Positions 34,150 to 48,172 of a stretch of DNA of 64,000 bases are shown here, in pieces. The stretch's first letter is position 1; the number at the start of each line of letters is the position of its first letter. Location of the stretch: positions 1,277,501 through 1,341,500 of the forward strand of contig NZ_PPPD01000001.1 in NCBI RefSeq assembly GCF_002901445.1, in the 5' to 3' direction. The notes beneath the pieces were generated by a model. It was not told the origin of the DNA. It did no database searches and saw only the letters and a list, made by a program, of their open reading frames with translations. Source of the DNA: Deinococcus koreensis. GTDB taxonomy: Bacteria > Deinococcota > Deinococci > Deinococcales > Deinococcaceae. The position numbers were made by a program, and so were the translations under genes.

Positions 34150-35370
34150 ATGAGCGACGGCACGCCCGGCCCCCTGACCCCGCCCGATTCGATCCTCCAG
34201 GCGCCGGACGCCGTGCCCAGCGTGCAGGCGCAGGACACGCCCGAGATGGTGCCGCTCTCGGACGCCGACCGGGCACGACTGGAGCAGATGGCCCGCGCCT
34301 TCGCCGAGGACGTGCTGGGCGCCGGCACCCACAGCCCCGAATTCAAGCGCAAGCTCGACGCCGTGCATGAGCTGGGCCTGCCCGAGCAGCGCGCGGCGGC
34401 GCAGAGTTCCAACCGCATGCTGGAGCGGCCGCTGCGCGCCACCCGGGTGGGCGCGCTGGCCGAGGGCAGCGACATCCTCAGGTCGCTGACCGACCTGCGC
34501 CGCACGGTCGAGGATCTCGACCCCAGCCGCGCGCCCACGCCCCGGAGATTCTTCGGCAAGCTGCCCGGCGGGAAGAAGGTACAGAACGCGCTCGATAAAT
34601 ACCAGAGCGCACAGGCCCACCTGAACGGCATTCTGGAGGCGCTGTACCGCGGTCAGGACGAACTGCGCCGCGACAACGCGACCATCGAGACCGAGAAGGT
34701 GCACCTGTGGGAGACCATGCAGAAGCTCCGGCAGTACGCGCACGTGGGCAAGGCGGTGGACGAGGCCCTCACCGGCCGGCTGGCCCTGCTGCAGCAGAGC
34801 GACCCCGAGAAGGCCCGCATGGTCAGCGAGGAACTGCTGTTCGCCGTGCGCCAGCGCGTGACCGACCTGCTGACCCAGCTCGCCGTGAGCATCCAGGGCT
34901 ACCTCGCGCTCGATCTGGTGCGCCGCAACAACCTCGAACTCATCAAGGGTGTCGACCGCGCCACGACCACCACCGTCAGCGCCCTGAAGACCGCGCTGAT
35001 GGTCTCGCAGGCGCTGGGCACCCAGCAGGCCGTGCTCGGGCAGGTCACCGCCCTGAACGACACCACGGGGCGCATGATCGGCTCCACCGCCAAGCTGCTG
35101 CGCGAACAGTCCACCGAGATCCAGCGGCAGGCGGGCAGCGCCACCGTCGATCCGCAGATCATCCAGGGCGCCTTCCGCGAGGTCTACGGCGCGCTGGACG
35201 CCATCAGCGCCTACCGCCAGCAGGCGCTGGAGCGCTTCCGCGACACCATGCAGGTACTGGATAAAGAGGTGAACCAGGCGCAGACCTATCTGGATCGGGA
35301 GCGCCAGCAGGTCTCGCGCGAACTGGCGCAGGATCTGAACGTGACCGAGAAGGGTGAGCTGAAGGTCTGA
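34150..35370 (+). CDS. telA: TelA-family toxic anion resistance protein
   Basis: The 406-residue soluble protein matches the TelA/KlaA/YceH family in its long helical body (RFFGKLPGGKKVQNALDKYQSAQAHLNGILEAL, and later LELIKGVDRATTTTVSALKTALMVSQAL). The family is associated with tellurite and other stress responses; mechanism unknown. TelA genes in many bacteria sit with TerD/YjbR clusters, but here it is followed only by a kinase-like gene that appears translationally coupled to it. Confidence 0.9.
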   Translation: MSDGTPGPLTPPDSILQAPDAVPSVQAQDTPEMVPLSDADRARLEQMARAFAEDVLGAGTHSPEFKRKLDAVHELGLPEQRAAAQSSNRMLERPLRATRVGALAEGSDILRSLTDLRRTVEDLDPSRAPTPRRFFGKLPGGKKVQNALDKYQSAQAHLNGILEALYRGQDELRRDNATIETEKVHLWETMQKLRQYAHVGKAVDEALTGRLALLQQSDPEKARMVSEELLFAVRQRVTDLLTQLAVSIQGYLALDLVRRNNLELIKGVDRATTTTVSALKTALMVSQALGTQQAVLGQVTALNDTTGRMIGSTAKLLREQSTEIQRQAGSATVDPQIIQGAFREVYGALDAISAYRQQALERFRDTMQVLDKEVNQAQTYLDRERQQVSRELAQDLNVTEKGELKV

Positions 35371-36239
35371 ACGCACTTCCGGCGCTGGACGCCGACGCCC
35401 GCGCCCTCCTCGGCCCGGCGGCGCGGCTCCTGGCGACCGGGGCGAGCTGCGCGGTGTACACCGACGGCGCGCGCGTGCTGCGGCTGGCCGCCCCGAGAGC
35501 GGGCGAATCGGCGCGCCTGACCGTGCAGGCGGCGATCCAGCGGAGCCTGATCGCTGCGGGCGTGCCCACTCCGCAGGTACTGGAGGTCGGTACGCTCGAC
35601 TCGGGCCGGACGTACCTGCTGGAAGGGCTGGCCCAGGGAGACGACTCCGGCCCTGCTGCTCAGGGCTGGGCCGATCTGGGCCGCGCGCTGGCCGCCCTGC
35701 ACGCCCTGCCACGCAGCGGGTACGGCCTGCTGGAAGACCGGGACGACGAACTCCGCGGCGTGGCCCGGACGCTGGGGGGTGGACTGCTGAGCCGCCTGAA
35801 CCTGACATGGCCCTTCGATGCCTCCGACCCGAACGCGCAGGCGCTGATCGCTGCCGCTCCCGATCTCCTGGCCCCGCTGCTGGACGTGCGGGCGGAACTC
35901 CTGGGCCTTACCGGGCGACCGGCGGCGCTGTGCCACACCGATCTGCACGGAGAACAGTTCCGCTGGCAGGGCGGCCGGCTCACGGCGCTGCTGGATTTCG
36001 GGGACGCGGCCGTCGGCCCGCCGGAATGGGACGTGGCGAGTCTGGCGTTCTTCCACGGCTGGCCCGTGGCGGCGCAGGTCGCCCACGCCGCCGGATGCCC
36101 CTGTGGCCGCGAGGCGGCGCTGTTCGGCCTGCTGCTCTCGCTCCACCACGCCCACCGCGCCACCGCCCTCAGGCGTCCGGATCGCCTGGACAGGGCTGCC
36201 GCGTTCGGCCGGAGCTGTGCCCGTCGGCTGACTCCCTGA
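35367..36239 (+). CDS. APH/fructosamine kinase-type phosphotransferase
   Basis: The protein has the aminoglycoside-phosphotransferase fold: catalytic ALCHTDLHGEQFRW (HxD) and LLDFGDAAVGPPEWDVASL. There is no ATG or TTG in the frame upstream of GTG 35454, which would remove the first strands of the N-lobe. The frame is open from 35358, and a CTG at 35367 overlaps the telA stop as CTGA, giving 290 residues beginning LNALPALDADARALL. I take this as the start. Possible roles are phosphorylation of small molecules or fructosamines; substrate unknown. Confidence 0.8.
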   Translation: MNALPALDADARALLGPAARLLATGASCAVYTDGARVLRLAAPRAGESARLTVQAAIQRSLIAAGVPTPQVLEVGTLDSGRTYLLEGLAQGDDSGPAAQGWADLGRALAALHALPRSGYGLLEDRDDELRGVARTLGGGLLSRLNLTWPFDASDPNAQALIAAAPDLLAPLLDVRAELLGLTGRPAALCHTDLHGEQFRWQGGRLTALLDFGDAAVGPPEWDVASLAFFHGWPVAAQVAHAAGCPCGREAALFGLLLSLHHAHRATALRRPDRLDRAAAFGRSCARRLTP

Positions 36240-36467
36240 CTCCGGGCTGCGCTCCCAGGGAGCCCTGAGGCCGATCCAGCCTCTATGACGCATGTGACCG
36301 GGATGATCAGGAGGTGTCAACCACCCGCCGGGCGCCCTCGGATTTCAAATGTTTCATTGGCGGGGCTTTCACGTTGCTGTAACGCCCCGGATGAGAGATT
36401 GACGTTGATCATCCTGATCGCCGACGAACATTCCGTCTGAGCCGTCTCTCAGAAAGGTGGGTATCTC

Positions 36468-37370
36468 ATGTTGCAAACTTCCGCTGTCCGCCGTACCACT
36501 ACCGCCGCCCTCGCCCTGACCGTGTCCTTCAGCCTGATGGCCTGTAACAACAACACGGCCCCTGTCCCCAGCAACATCACCTCCGTGACCGTCAGCGCGG
36601 ACAAGACCAGCCTGGCCATCGGTGAGACGGCTCAGGCCGTCGCCAATGTCGTTGTGACCAACAACGCCGCCAAAACGGTCACCTGGTCGACCACCAATGC
36701 GAACGTCGCCACCGTGAACGCGAGCACCGGCGAAATCAAGGCCGTGGCCGTGGGCAATGCCGATATCGTCGCGACCTCCACCGTTGATACGGGCAAGAAG
36801 GGCAAGGTCACCATCACCGTGACGGCCGCTCCTGCCCTCACCACCGCCAAGATCAGCTTCCGTCCGGCCAGCGCGCCGACCGTGTCTGGTTACACGGTGA
36901 ACACCGGCGCCGCGTTCGACGGTACCAGCGGCTGGGTGCAGGAAGGCACCAAGACGCCCCTGGACATGACCGCCAACACCCGCTACCGCGACGCGGCTGC
37001 CGACACCACGAACATCGTGCAGGGCCTGGAGCCCCGCCAGTACGGCCAGCTGCAGATGCAGTGCGGCACCCCCACGACCGGTAACCCCTGCTCGGCGGGC
37101 ACCCTGACGTCCGGCGCCTTCGAGTACAAGGTGGTCAACGGGAAGTACAACGTGACCGTCAGCGTGGGCGATTCCGACAAGCGCAACACGAACAGCCTGT
37201 ACGCGATCAACGTCGAAGGCGCGAGCGCCATTGCCGCCTTCGCGCCCACGGCCGGCCAGTTCAAGACCGGCTCGGCGCTCGTGACCGTGAGCGACGGTTT
37301 CCTGAGCATTGACGCCGTCGGTGGCAAGAACACCAAGCTCAACTACGTCGACATCACCCCGGCTCCCTGA
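36468..37370 (+). CDS. lipoprotein with BIG2-type Ig domain
   Basis: The 300-residue protein has a signal peptide with lipobox LMAC (Cys 26), a bacterial Ig-like BIG2 domain (about 38-120: SVTVSADKTSLAIGETAQAVA, ATVNASTGEIKAVAVGNADI), and a C-terminal malectin/carbohydrate-binding-like domain (YNVTVSVGDSDKRNTN, LSIDAVGGKNTKLNYVDI). It should be anchored on the outer face of a membrane and bind glycans or other surface components; the ligand is inference. Confidence 0.85.
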   Translation: MLQTSAVRRTTTAALALTVSFSLMACNNNTAPVPSNITSVTVSADKTSLAIGETAQAVANVVVTNNAAKTVTWSTTNANVATVNASTGEIKAVAVGNADIVATSTVDTGKKGKVTITVTAAPALTTAKISFRPASAPTVSGYTVNTGAAFDGTSGWVQEGTKTPLDMTANTRYRDAAADTTNIVQGLEPRQYGQLQMQCGTPTTGNPCSAGTLTSGAFEYKVVNGKYNVTVSVGDSDKRNTNSLYAINVEGASAIAAFAPTAGQFKTGSALVTVSDGFLSIDAVGGKNTKLNYVDITPAP

Positions 37371-37389
37371 TCCAGACGGAACCCAGGCA

Positions 37390-37419
37390 AGCGCCCCCCA
37401 CATCCGGGGGGCGCTTTCT
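37390..37419 (+). terminator. rho-independent terminator between convergent genes
   Basis: AGCGCCCCCC (37390-37399) pairs with GGGGGGCGCT (37406-37415) with a 6-nt loop, followed by TTTCTT. It ends the lipoprotein gene and can also work for the convergent ABC-F gene. Confidence 0.85.
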
Positions 37420-37428
37420 TATTTCGAG

Positions 37429-39312
<1,884 letters not shown>

Positions 39313-39369
39313 GCCCTTTAGTATACCCGCGTTTGGATAAATGTCAGATTTTTCTCGTAAACTGAGGGT
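39313..39369. promoter_or_regulatory. divergent leaderless promoters
   Basis: For the ABC-F gene (minus) CTGACA (39347-39342) and TATACT (39325-39320) are separated by 16 nt, and the GTG follows 7 nt after the -10 box. For the FecR-like gene (plus) TTGGAT (39333-39338) and TAAACT (39358-39363) precede the GTG at 39370 by 6 nt. The two promoters overlap within 57 bp and probably interfere. Confidence 0.75.
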
Positions 39370-40974
39370 GTGAGTTTTTCGTCTTCCATCTCCGTCTCGC
39401 CGCTGCGGCGTCGCCTCCTGGTGCTGGCCCTCGCGGCGCCGGGCACCCTGGCTGCGGCGCAGAGCGCGTCCGGCCCCCTGACGCTCAGCGAGGCGCAGGG
39501 CAGCGTGGAGATTCAGGGCAAGGACAGCGTGTGGGTTCGCGTGAGCGGGCCGCTGGGAATCACCAGTCCGCTGCGGGTCGGCACCGGGCGGGGGATCCTG
39601 CGCGCCGGGGCCAGGGGCGAGATCGTGATGGGCAGCGCCTCGCAGTTCCGCTTCTACCGCGACGAGGCCGACCTGACCTCGGGGCGCTTCTTCCTGCGTG
39701 GGCCGGTGGCGGTGCACGTGCAGGGCGTTCATCTGGTGATGGAGGGAGCGGGCGAGGCGCGCGTGGATCTCAGCGACAGCACCCGCCGGGTGGCCGTGAT
39801 CAGCGGCGCGCTGCGCCTGGCCCTGCCGGGCGGGGTCGAGCAGCTCAAGGCCGGGCAGCAGCTGGCCCTGAAGGGCAGCCGGATCAGCGCCTTCAAGGAG
39901 GAAGACCCCTGGTACGCCTCGCAGTTCCGCGGCCCGGGCGACGCGGTCATCGAGGCCACGCGCGGCCCGGTGCGCCTGCGCTCGGCGCGGCTGGGCATCG
40001 CGGGCAGCGCCACCACGCCTGCCCTGATCGGCGATCCGCTGGAACCGGGCGCCCGGCTGACCACCGACGCCGGGGCCTGGGCCGAGGTCGGCTTCAGCGG
40101 GGGCGGTTACCTGCGCCTGAATGAAAGCGGTGAACTGAGCGTACTGAGCGTGGAGCGCACCAGCACGGGCCGGGAAGTCCTGCTGCGGCTGGAGAAGGGC
40201 ACCGCCTGGAACGTGGTCGAGAAGGGCCAGGGCGGCTACCGCATCGACACCCCGCTGGTCAGCACGGCGGTGCGCGGCACGGTCTTCCGGGTGGACGCCA
40301 GCGGCGTGGTCAAGGTCTTCGAGGGCCAGGTGGTCACCCCCAGCGACGGAGACCAGCCCATCGCGCAGGGCCAGCAGCGCACCTCCGCCGGGGGCATCGG
40401 GGGCCTGCAGCTCGACGCCACCGACAAACTGAACCAGGCGCTGGACGCCGAGCGGGCCGTGCCGCTGATCCTGAGCCTGAGCCGCAGCGGCGTGGGGGGC
40501 CGCCCCCTGAGCCTGCCCGAACTGGCCCTGGAGGCGCGCAGCCTGCCGGGCGCCGCCGTGAGCGTCACGGTGGCCGGCCAGACCGTGCCGGTCAGCGGCA
40601 CGGACGGCCTGTACCGCCTGGAGCGCCTGAACCCCAGCCTGCCCGAGGGCGTGTACCGCGTGCGCATCAATGCGCGGCGCTCCGGGCAGAGCGTGAGCCA
40701 GACCCAGCTGATCCGCATCGACCGCACCCCGCCCGCGCTCGAAGACCTGCAGCTGACCCGCGAGGGCCGCGTGCTCAGCCTGAGCGGCCGCCTGCGCGAC
40801 GCCAGCGGCGGCCCCCTGACGGTCACCGTCAAGGTGGGCACGCAGGTCACCACCCGTTTCGGCGGCGGCGAGCAGACCTTCCAGTACCTCCTGCCCAACC
40901 TGACCCCGGATCTTCCCGTGAGCGTCAGCGTGCGGGACGAGGCCGGCAACGAGACGAATGCGCTTCTCCCCTGA
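39370..40974 (+). CDS. secreted FecR-domain protein
   Basis: The 534-residue exported protein (signal peptide ending LAAAQS) contains FecR-like beta-repeats, with blocks such as SGRFFLRGPVAVHVQGVHLV, KAGQQLALKG, TAVRGTVFRVDASGVVKVFEGQV and a C-terminal Ig-like segment (IDRTPPALEDLQLTREGRVLSLSGRLRDASGG). FecR domains in this context bind peptidoglycan or act in envelope sensing. It overlaps by 17 nt the CHASE2-GGDEF gene that follows, so the two work in one pathway. Confidence 0.87.
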   Translation: MSFSSSISVSPLRRRLLVLALAAPGTLAAAQSASGPLTLSEAQGSVEIQGKDSVWVRVSGPLGITSPLRVGTGRGILRAGARGEIVMGSASQFRFYRDEADLTSGRFFLRGPVAVHVQGVHLVMEGAGEARVDLSDSTRRVAVISGALRLALPGGVEQLKAGQQLALKGSRISAFKEEDPWYASQFRGPGDAVIEATRGPVRLRSARLGIAGSATTPALIGDPLEPGARLTTDAGAWAEVGFSGGGYLRLNESGELSVLSVERTSTGREVLLRLEKGTAWNVVEKGQGGYRIDTPLVSTAVRGTVFRVDASGVVKVFEGQVVTPSDGDQPIAQGQQRTSAGGIGGLQLDATDKLNQALDAERAVPLILSLSRSGVGGRPLSLPELALEARSLPGAAVSVTVAGQTVPVSGTDGLYRLERLNPSLPEGVYRVRINARRSGQSVSQTQLIRIDRTPPALEDLQLTREGRVLSLSGRLRDASGGPLTVTVKVGTQVTTRFGGGEQTFQYLLPNLTPDLPVSVSVRDEAGNETNALLP

Positions 40975-42442
40975 GCGTTCGCTGGCCCTGCTGACCGCTC
41001 CGGTCGCCGCGCTGCTGGCCGGAGCGCTGACCCTGGCGCTGCCCGACAACACCCGGCTCTGGGACGCCCTGAACCGCAGCCTGCCCGGCCCCGCCGACAG
41101 CCGGGTGGTCGTGGTGGGCATCGACGAGGCGTCCCTGCGCGACTACGGCCGCATCGGTACCTGGCCGCGCGCCCTGTACGGTCAGGCCCTGAACACGCTC
41201 GACCAGGCCGGGGCCAGCGCCATCGGCATCAACGTGCTGCTCAGCGACCCGGCGGTGGGCGACTCCCAGCTGGCCGACGCCTTCAGCCGGCCCAACGTGG
41301 TGCTGGCCACCGGGCCCGGCGAGCCGACCACCCTGCCCAACCCGACCTGGAAGTCCCCGGCGGGCGTGAGCGCGCTGAACATCAGCCCGGACGGCGTGGT
41401 GCGCTCCTTCCAGACCGCCTACCCGACCGGGGACGGAGCGGGCGCCGCCGCCAACTCGCTGGCGCCCAGCTTCGCCCGGCAGCTGGCGGTAGCCGCCGGC
41501 CGGAACGTGCCGCTGGACACCACCCCACGGCTGCTGCGCTCCACCTCGCCCGATCCCCGCCGCCTGCCGGTGCTCTCCTTCCGCGACGTGGTGAACGGCA
41601 ACGTGCGCTACGGCGACCTGCAGGGCAAGGTGGTGGTGCTGGGCCTGACCGCCAACGGCCTGGGCGCCCCCGCAGTGCGGGACATCAGCGGCGAGAGCGT
41701 GCCGGCGGTGGAGATGCAGGCCCGCGCGGTGAGCAGCCTGCTCAGCCCGCCCTTTACTCATCTGCGCTGGGAACTGCTGCTGCTGCTGGGCGTGGCCGCC
41801 GCCGTGGGCGCGGTGCTGGCGCGCGGCCTGTGGGGCTTCGCCATCGCCACCCTGATGCTGGCCCTGGCCGTGCCCCTGTGGATGATGAACCTGCTCCTGC
41901 CCGGCGTGACCCTGTCGCTGTGCGCGATCCTGGGCACCGCCCTGGTGATGCTGGAACGCTGGTGGAACCTGCGGAACCTGAGTATGCGCGATCCCCTGAC
42001 CGGCTTCGGCAACCGCCTGGCCTTCACGCGCGCCGTCGAACACCGCTGGCAGGGCCGCGGCGAGCGGCCGCTGGGGCTGCTGCTGGTCGATCTGAGCGGC
42101 TTCCGCAAGGTCAACGACCAGTATGGCCACGCCGCCGGCGACGAGCTGCTGCGCGAACTGTCGGGGCGCATCCTGAAGCACAAGCGCCGGGGCGACCTGA
42201 TCTTCCGCTGGGGGCCGGACGAGTTCGCGGTGCTGCTGGACAACACCGGCCCGCAGGAACTGGCGAGCATCACCCAGGGGGTGCAGGAGTCGCTGGACGC
42301 CCTGAACTACCGCGACCTGCCGCTGCGGGTCAGCGTGGGGGCCGCCCGCACCGGCCCGGAGATCCAGACCCCGGGCGAACTGGTGGAGGCCGCCAGCCGC
42401 AGCCGCTACCGCGTGAAATACCAGCGCCAGGGGCGGGACTGA
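40958..42442 (+). CDS. CHASE2 sensor with degenerate GGDEF domain
   Basis: The 494-residue protein has an N-terminal membrane anchor, a periplasmic CHASE2 domain (about 30-265; VVVVGIDEASLRDYGRIGTWPR, VVVLGLTANGLGAP), three C-terminal membrane helices and a GGDEF domain (about 345-490). The active-site motif is GPDEF (419-423), lacking the second Gly, while the inhibitory-site RxxD (Arg410-Asp413) is intact at the correct distance. It is more likely a cyclic-di-GMP receptor than a cyclase. The gene overlaps the FecR-like gene by 17 nt. Confidence 0.88.
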   Translation: MRFSPERSLALLTAPVAALLAGALTLALPDNTRLWDALNRSLPGPADSRVVVVGIDEASLRDYGRIGTWPRALYGQALNTLDQAGASAIGINVLLSDPAVGDSQLADAFSRPNVVLATGPGEPTTLPNPTWKSPAGVSALNISPDGVVRSFQTAYPTGDGAGAAANSLAPSFARQLAVAAGRNVPLDTTPRLLRSTSPDPRRLPVLSFRDVVNGNVRYGDLQGKVVVLGLTANGLGAPAVRDISGESVPAVEMQARAVSSLLSPPFTHLRWELLLLLGVAAAVGAVLARGLWGFAIATLMLALAVPLWMMNLLLPGVTLSLCAILGTALVMLERWWNLRNLSMRDPLTGFGNRLAFTRAVEHRWQGRGERPLGLLLVDLSGFRKVNDQYGHAAGDELLRELSGRILKHKRRGDLIFRWGPDEFAVLLDNTGPQELASITQGVQESLDALNYRDLPLRVSVGAARTGPEIQTPGELVEAASRSRYRVKYQRQGRD

Positions 42443-42483
42443 GCCCAGGCACAGGGAAGCGGGGCAACGCTATGCTCTGAGCC

Positions 42484-43416
<933 letters not shown>

Positions 43417-43562
43417 AGCTGTGCCGACTGGCCCTACAGAGGGCCCCACCCCCCTTTAGGAATCCCCCATGAGACGAGGCTCTTGGCCAGCTCAGGGTCA
43501 GTCAAAGGGCACTTACAGGGCTTCTCATGGTGACCTGGAGTCGGCCCCGGACACTATGAGAC

Positions 43563-44201
43563 ATGAAACACATTATGTTCCCGACCGTATCGGCCGCCGA
43601 CGCTTTCGTGGCTGAAATGCAGCAGCGTGGCATGAGCATGGGCAACGCCACCTACACCCGCCGGGGCAGCATGGACACTTCCGCTGCGGGCAGCAGCACC
43701 ATGGGCAGCGACACCACCTACGCCGGGGAAGCCGGCGCCGGCGCCGAAGACGCCGGTGCGGGCGCTGTGAAGGGCACCGGAGTCGGGGCTGTGGCGGGCG
43801 CCGCGGCCGGCTTCCTGGGCACCGCGGGCGCCATCGCCGCGGGGGTCGCCACGGGCGGCCTGGCCGTGCCGGTGATCCTGGGCATGGCCGCCCTGGGCTC
43901 GGGCGTGGGCGCAGCGGTCGGCGCGACGGGCGGCGCCATGGGCGTCGACGAGAACCACGACGGCCGCACGGCGGACGCCGGCGACCACCGCTACGAAGCG
44001 AGCGACACCCACTACGACCGCATGGACTCCACGGTGAGCAGTGGCGGCCGTGTGGTGGCCGTGGAAGACACCGTCTCGGCCGACGTGATGGACGCGGCCG
44101 CCCGCCACGGCGGCGAGGTCGTGGACGCCGGACAGCACGTGTCCCGCATGGGCAGCTCCAGCATGGGCGCCGCGGGCATGAGCGACACCACCTCCCGCTG
44201 A
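43563..44201 (+). CDS. hypothetical protein with glycine/alanine-rich core
   Basis: The 212-residue protein starts [22 protein letters not shown], resembling small stress proteins that manage signalling by an N-terminal ferredoxin-like fold, then has a Gly/Ala-rich hydrophobic segment (about 75-125) that may insert into a membrane, and a charged C-terminus ([18 protein letters not shown]). No family is certain. Its promoter region does not show a clean TANNNT box. A hairpin terminator follows. Confidence 0.65.
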   Translation: MKHIMFPTVSAADAFVAEMQQRGMSMGNATYTRRGSMDTSAAGSSTMGSDTTYAGEAGAGAEDAGAGAVKGTGVGAVAGAAAGFLGTAGAIAAGVATGGLAVPVILGMAALGSGVGAAVGATGGAMGVDENHDGRTADAGDHRYEASDTHYDRMDSTVSSGGRVVAVEDTVSADVMDAAARHGGEVVDAGQHVSRMGSSSMGAAGMSDTTSR

Positions 44202-44250
44202 CCCACGACCGCCTGAGCCCTCCCCCCGTCTGACCTTCCCGAAGCCCCTG

Positions 44251-44275
44251 CCGCCCCATGCGGTGGGGGCGGTTT
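44251..44275 (+). terminator. hairpin terminator
   Basis: CCGCCCC (44251-44257) pairs with GGGGCGG (44266-44272), followed by TTT. It ends the glycine-rich protein gene. Confidence 0.6.
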
Positions 44276-44335
44276 CGTGGGGTCAGGCGGGCGCCGGGCG
44301 CAGGGGCCGGACGGTGGAAGCTCTAGACTGTCTCC

Positions 44336-45514
44336 ATGCTGCTGACCATCATCGTGCTGGATTCCGTGGGGGCCGGCGAGTTGCCGGATGCCCAGGCCTT
44401 CGGCGACCGGGGAGCGCACACCCTGAACCACACCCTGGAGGCGGCCCCCGTGGCGTTGCCGAACCTCTCGCGCCTGGGCCTGGGCCACGTGCCGACCGTC
44501 CAGACCAGTCCGCAGACGATTGAGCGCCTGCCCGCCGAGGGCGGCTATGGCCGGCTGCGCGAGGTCAGCCCTGGCAAGGACACCTCCACCGGGCACTGGG
44601 AATTCATGGGGGTGCAGCTCGAGCACGCCTTCCAGGTCTTCCCGGAGGGCTTTCCCCCGGCGGTCATGGAGCGCTTCGACGCGGCGACCGGGCGCGGCCA
44701 CCTGTGCAACCGGCCCTACTCCGGCACCGACGTGATCCGCGACTTCGGCGAGGCGCACCTGAGCAGCGGCGAGCCCATCGTGTACACCAGCGCCGACTCG
44801 GTCTTCCAGATCGCCGCGCACGAGGACGTGGTGCCGCTGGAGACCCTGTACGCGTGGTGTGAGGCGGCGCGAGGGCTGCTGCAGGGCGAGTTCGCCGTGG
44901 CGCGCGTGATCGCCCGCCCCTTCCGGGGCGACTTTCCCTTCGAGCGGGCCGGCGAGCACCGCCGCGACTTCAGCCTGACCCCGCCGCCCACCGTGCTCGA
45001 CGCCCTGAAGGCGTCCGGGAGCGCCGTGATCGGCATCGGCAAGATTCCCGACATCTACGCCCACCAGGGCTTCACCGAGGAGATCCACACCGACGACAAC
45101 GCCGACGGGATCGCCAAGACGGTGGCGCGCATCCGGCAGGCCGCCCGAGACGGCACGCACGGCCTGATCTTCACCAACCTGGTCGACTTCGACTCGAAGT
45201 TCGGCCACCGCCGCGATCCGCAGGGCTACAGCGCCTGCCTGGCCCAGTTCGACGCAGCCCTGCCGGAGATCCGCGCCGCGCTGCCCCAGGACAGCGCCCT
45301 GCTGATCATCTCGGATCACGGCAACGATCCCACCTGGCCGGGCAGCGACCATACCCGCGAGTACGGCCTGCTGCTGAGCGTTCGCCCCGGCGGGCCGGCC
45401 GGCGTGGATCTGGGCGAGCGCGCGACCTTCGCGGATGTCGGCGCCACCGCCGCCGAGGCGCTGGGCGCCGTGTGGACAGGGCCGGGTGAGAGTTTCTGGA
45501 CACGCCTGAACTGA
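44336..45514 (+). CDS. deoB: phosphopentomutase
   Basis: The 392-residue alkaline-phosphatase-superfamily enzyme has the Mn-binding elements [12 protein letters not shown], the phosphorylated [10 protein letters not shown] and [17 protein letters not shown]. It interconverts ribose- and deoxyribose-5-phosphate with their 1-phosphates in nucleoside salvage. ATG at 44336 lies 6 nt after TAGACT (44324-44329). The next gene starts inside its stop codon (TGATG). Confidence 0.95.
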   Translation: MLLTIIVLDSVGAGELPDAQAFGDRGAHTLNHTLEAAPVALPNLSRLGLGHVPTVQTSPQTIERLPAEGGYGRLREVSPGKDTSTGHWEFMGVQLEHAFQVFPEGFPPAVMERFDAATGRGHLCNRPYSGTDVIRDFGEAHLSSGEPIVYTSADSVFQIAAHEDVVPLETLYAWCEAARGLLQGEFAVARVIARPFRGDFPFERAGEHRRDFSLTPPPTVLDALKASGSAVIGIGKIPDIYAHQGFTEEIHTDDNADGIAKTVARIRQAARDGTHGLIFTNLVDFDSKFGHRRDPQGYSACLAQFDAALPEIRAALPQDSALLIISDHGNDPTWPGSDHTREYGLLLSVRPGGPAGVDLGERATFADVGATAAEALGAVWTGPGESFWTRLN

Positions 45515-46212
45515 TGCAGGCCGCCCTGGACAGCGGGGCCACGGGCAGCCCCGAACGCGGCCCCGAGGCCGGGCCGGGCCCGCTTCGCCTGGGGCCGGAG
45601 AGCTTCAGCCTGACCCTGACCCTGGGCGGGCGCTACGCGGGCGAGCAGCACTGGCAGCTGCAGCCCGAGCGCGGCGCGCTGGTCGCCCGCGTGCAGACCG
45701 ACTTCGGCGGCGTGCTGCCGGAGATCCGCCGCCTGCAGACCAGCCGCCTGCACCTGCGCCACCTGACCAGCCTGGGCTACGCCGAGGGCGACGGCCGGGG
45801 CGGGCGCGCGACCTTCGAGACCTCCTTCGACCGCCGCGCCGGACTGGTCACGCTCAGGCAGGGCCGCGACGAGGCCAGCGCGCCGCTGACCACCGACTAC
45901 CACGACCCGGTCAGCCTGCTGCTGTGGCTGCGAACCCTGGGCGAGGGCGCCCCCGAGCGGGCCCACGCCCAGCTCACCGGGGGCCGCGTGCTGATCCAGC
46001 GCCTGCCCGAGAGCGAGATCGCCGGAACCCCCAGCCTGGGCTACTTCCTGCGGCCCGGCAACGCCTACGTGTACGTGGAGCGCGACGCGCCGCGCCGCCT
46101 GCTGCGTCTGATCCAGCCGACCGACTTCGGGCCGGTGGAGGCCAACCTGGACGCCCAGAGCGCGCCGGCCCGCCGGCCCGAGCGCTCCGAACGCCGCCGC
46201 CGCCGACATTGA
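45514..46212 (+). CDS. hypothetical protein coupled to deoB
   Basis: The 232-residue protein is predicted to be beta-rich (LTLTLGGRYAGEQHWQLQPERGALVARVQTDFGG, VLIQRLPESEIAGTPSLGYFLRPGNAYVYVERD) with a basic C-terminus. It has no signal peptide or recognised family. The ATG overlaps the deoB stop, so it is co-translated, but no metabolic link can be read from the sequence. Confidence 0.65.
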   Translation: MQAALDSGATGSPERGPEAGPGPLRLGPESFSLTLTLGGRYAGEQHWQLQPERGALVARVQTDFGGVLPEIRRLQTSRLHLRHLTSLGYAEGDGRGGRATFETSFDRRAGLVTLRQGRDEASAPLTTDYHDPVSLLLWLRTLGEGAPERAHAQLTGGRVLIQRLPESEIAGTPSLGYFLRPGNAYVYVERDAPRRLLRLIQPTDFGPVEANLDAQSAPARRPERSERRRRRH

Positions 46213-46354
46213 CGTCCATCCTGTCCCGGGCACCGGATCTGCCCGCTGGGCCCAGCGCGCGGTCGCCCGGCCGAACCGGGCCGCCGCCCAGCCCCTGACC
46301 GCTGTTCACCTCCTGCTGTTCGCCCCGCCCTGCCCCACGACCCTGGAGTGCCCC

Positions 46355-47734
<1,380 letters not shown>

Positions 47735-47758
47735 GACGCCGTGTGGCAGGGTGAATCC

Positions 47759-48007
47759 ATGAAGGATGAAGCCGTTCCCCTGAGTCATGTCCTGCACCTC
47801 CTCCCCCCCTCCAGCGGCGTCCGGCTCGAAGCCCTGCAGCTGCGGGGGATCGAGGTGCAGTGCCTGACCCACAGCGGCGCCCACGGCCCCGTCAACTATC
47901 TGGTGGGCCGCGTCGGCGGGCGGACGATCCGGACCTCCCTCCATCCCTGGATCGCGCCGGCCCTGGTGCAGGAGTTCGTGACCCTGGCCGAAGCGCTGAT
48001 GAACTGA
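47759..48007 (+). CDS. hypothetical small protein
   Basis: The 82-residue product has a compact layout with LEALQLRGIEVQCLTHSG, VNYLVGRVGGRTIRTSLHPWIAPALVQEFVTLAEALM. No family is recognised. The ATG at 47759 is a plausible start, 24 bp after hisD on the same strand, so they may be co-transcribed. Confidence 0.55.
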   Translation: MKDEAVPLSHVLHLLPPSSGVRLEALQLRGIEVQCLTHSGAHGPVNYLVGRVGGRTIRTSLHPWIAPALVQEFVTLAEALMN

Positions 48008-48172
48008 GTCTCCAGCCGGTACAGCCCACAGCCCCTCCAGCCCCACCGCCCCCAGTCACCCGCTGGGGGCCTGACGGTGCCCGGGGCTCACACCCGCCAG
48101 CATCCAGATGAACGGAGAGTCACAATGAACCGTGGCGGCGCCCCAGATCAGGCCCGCCCCCGGAGGTGACCC

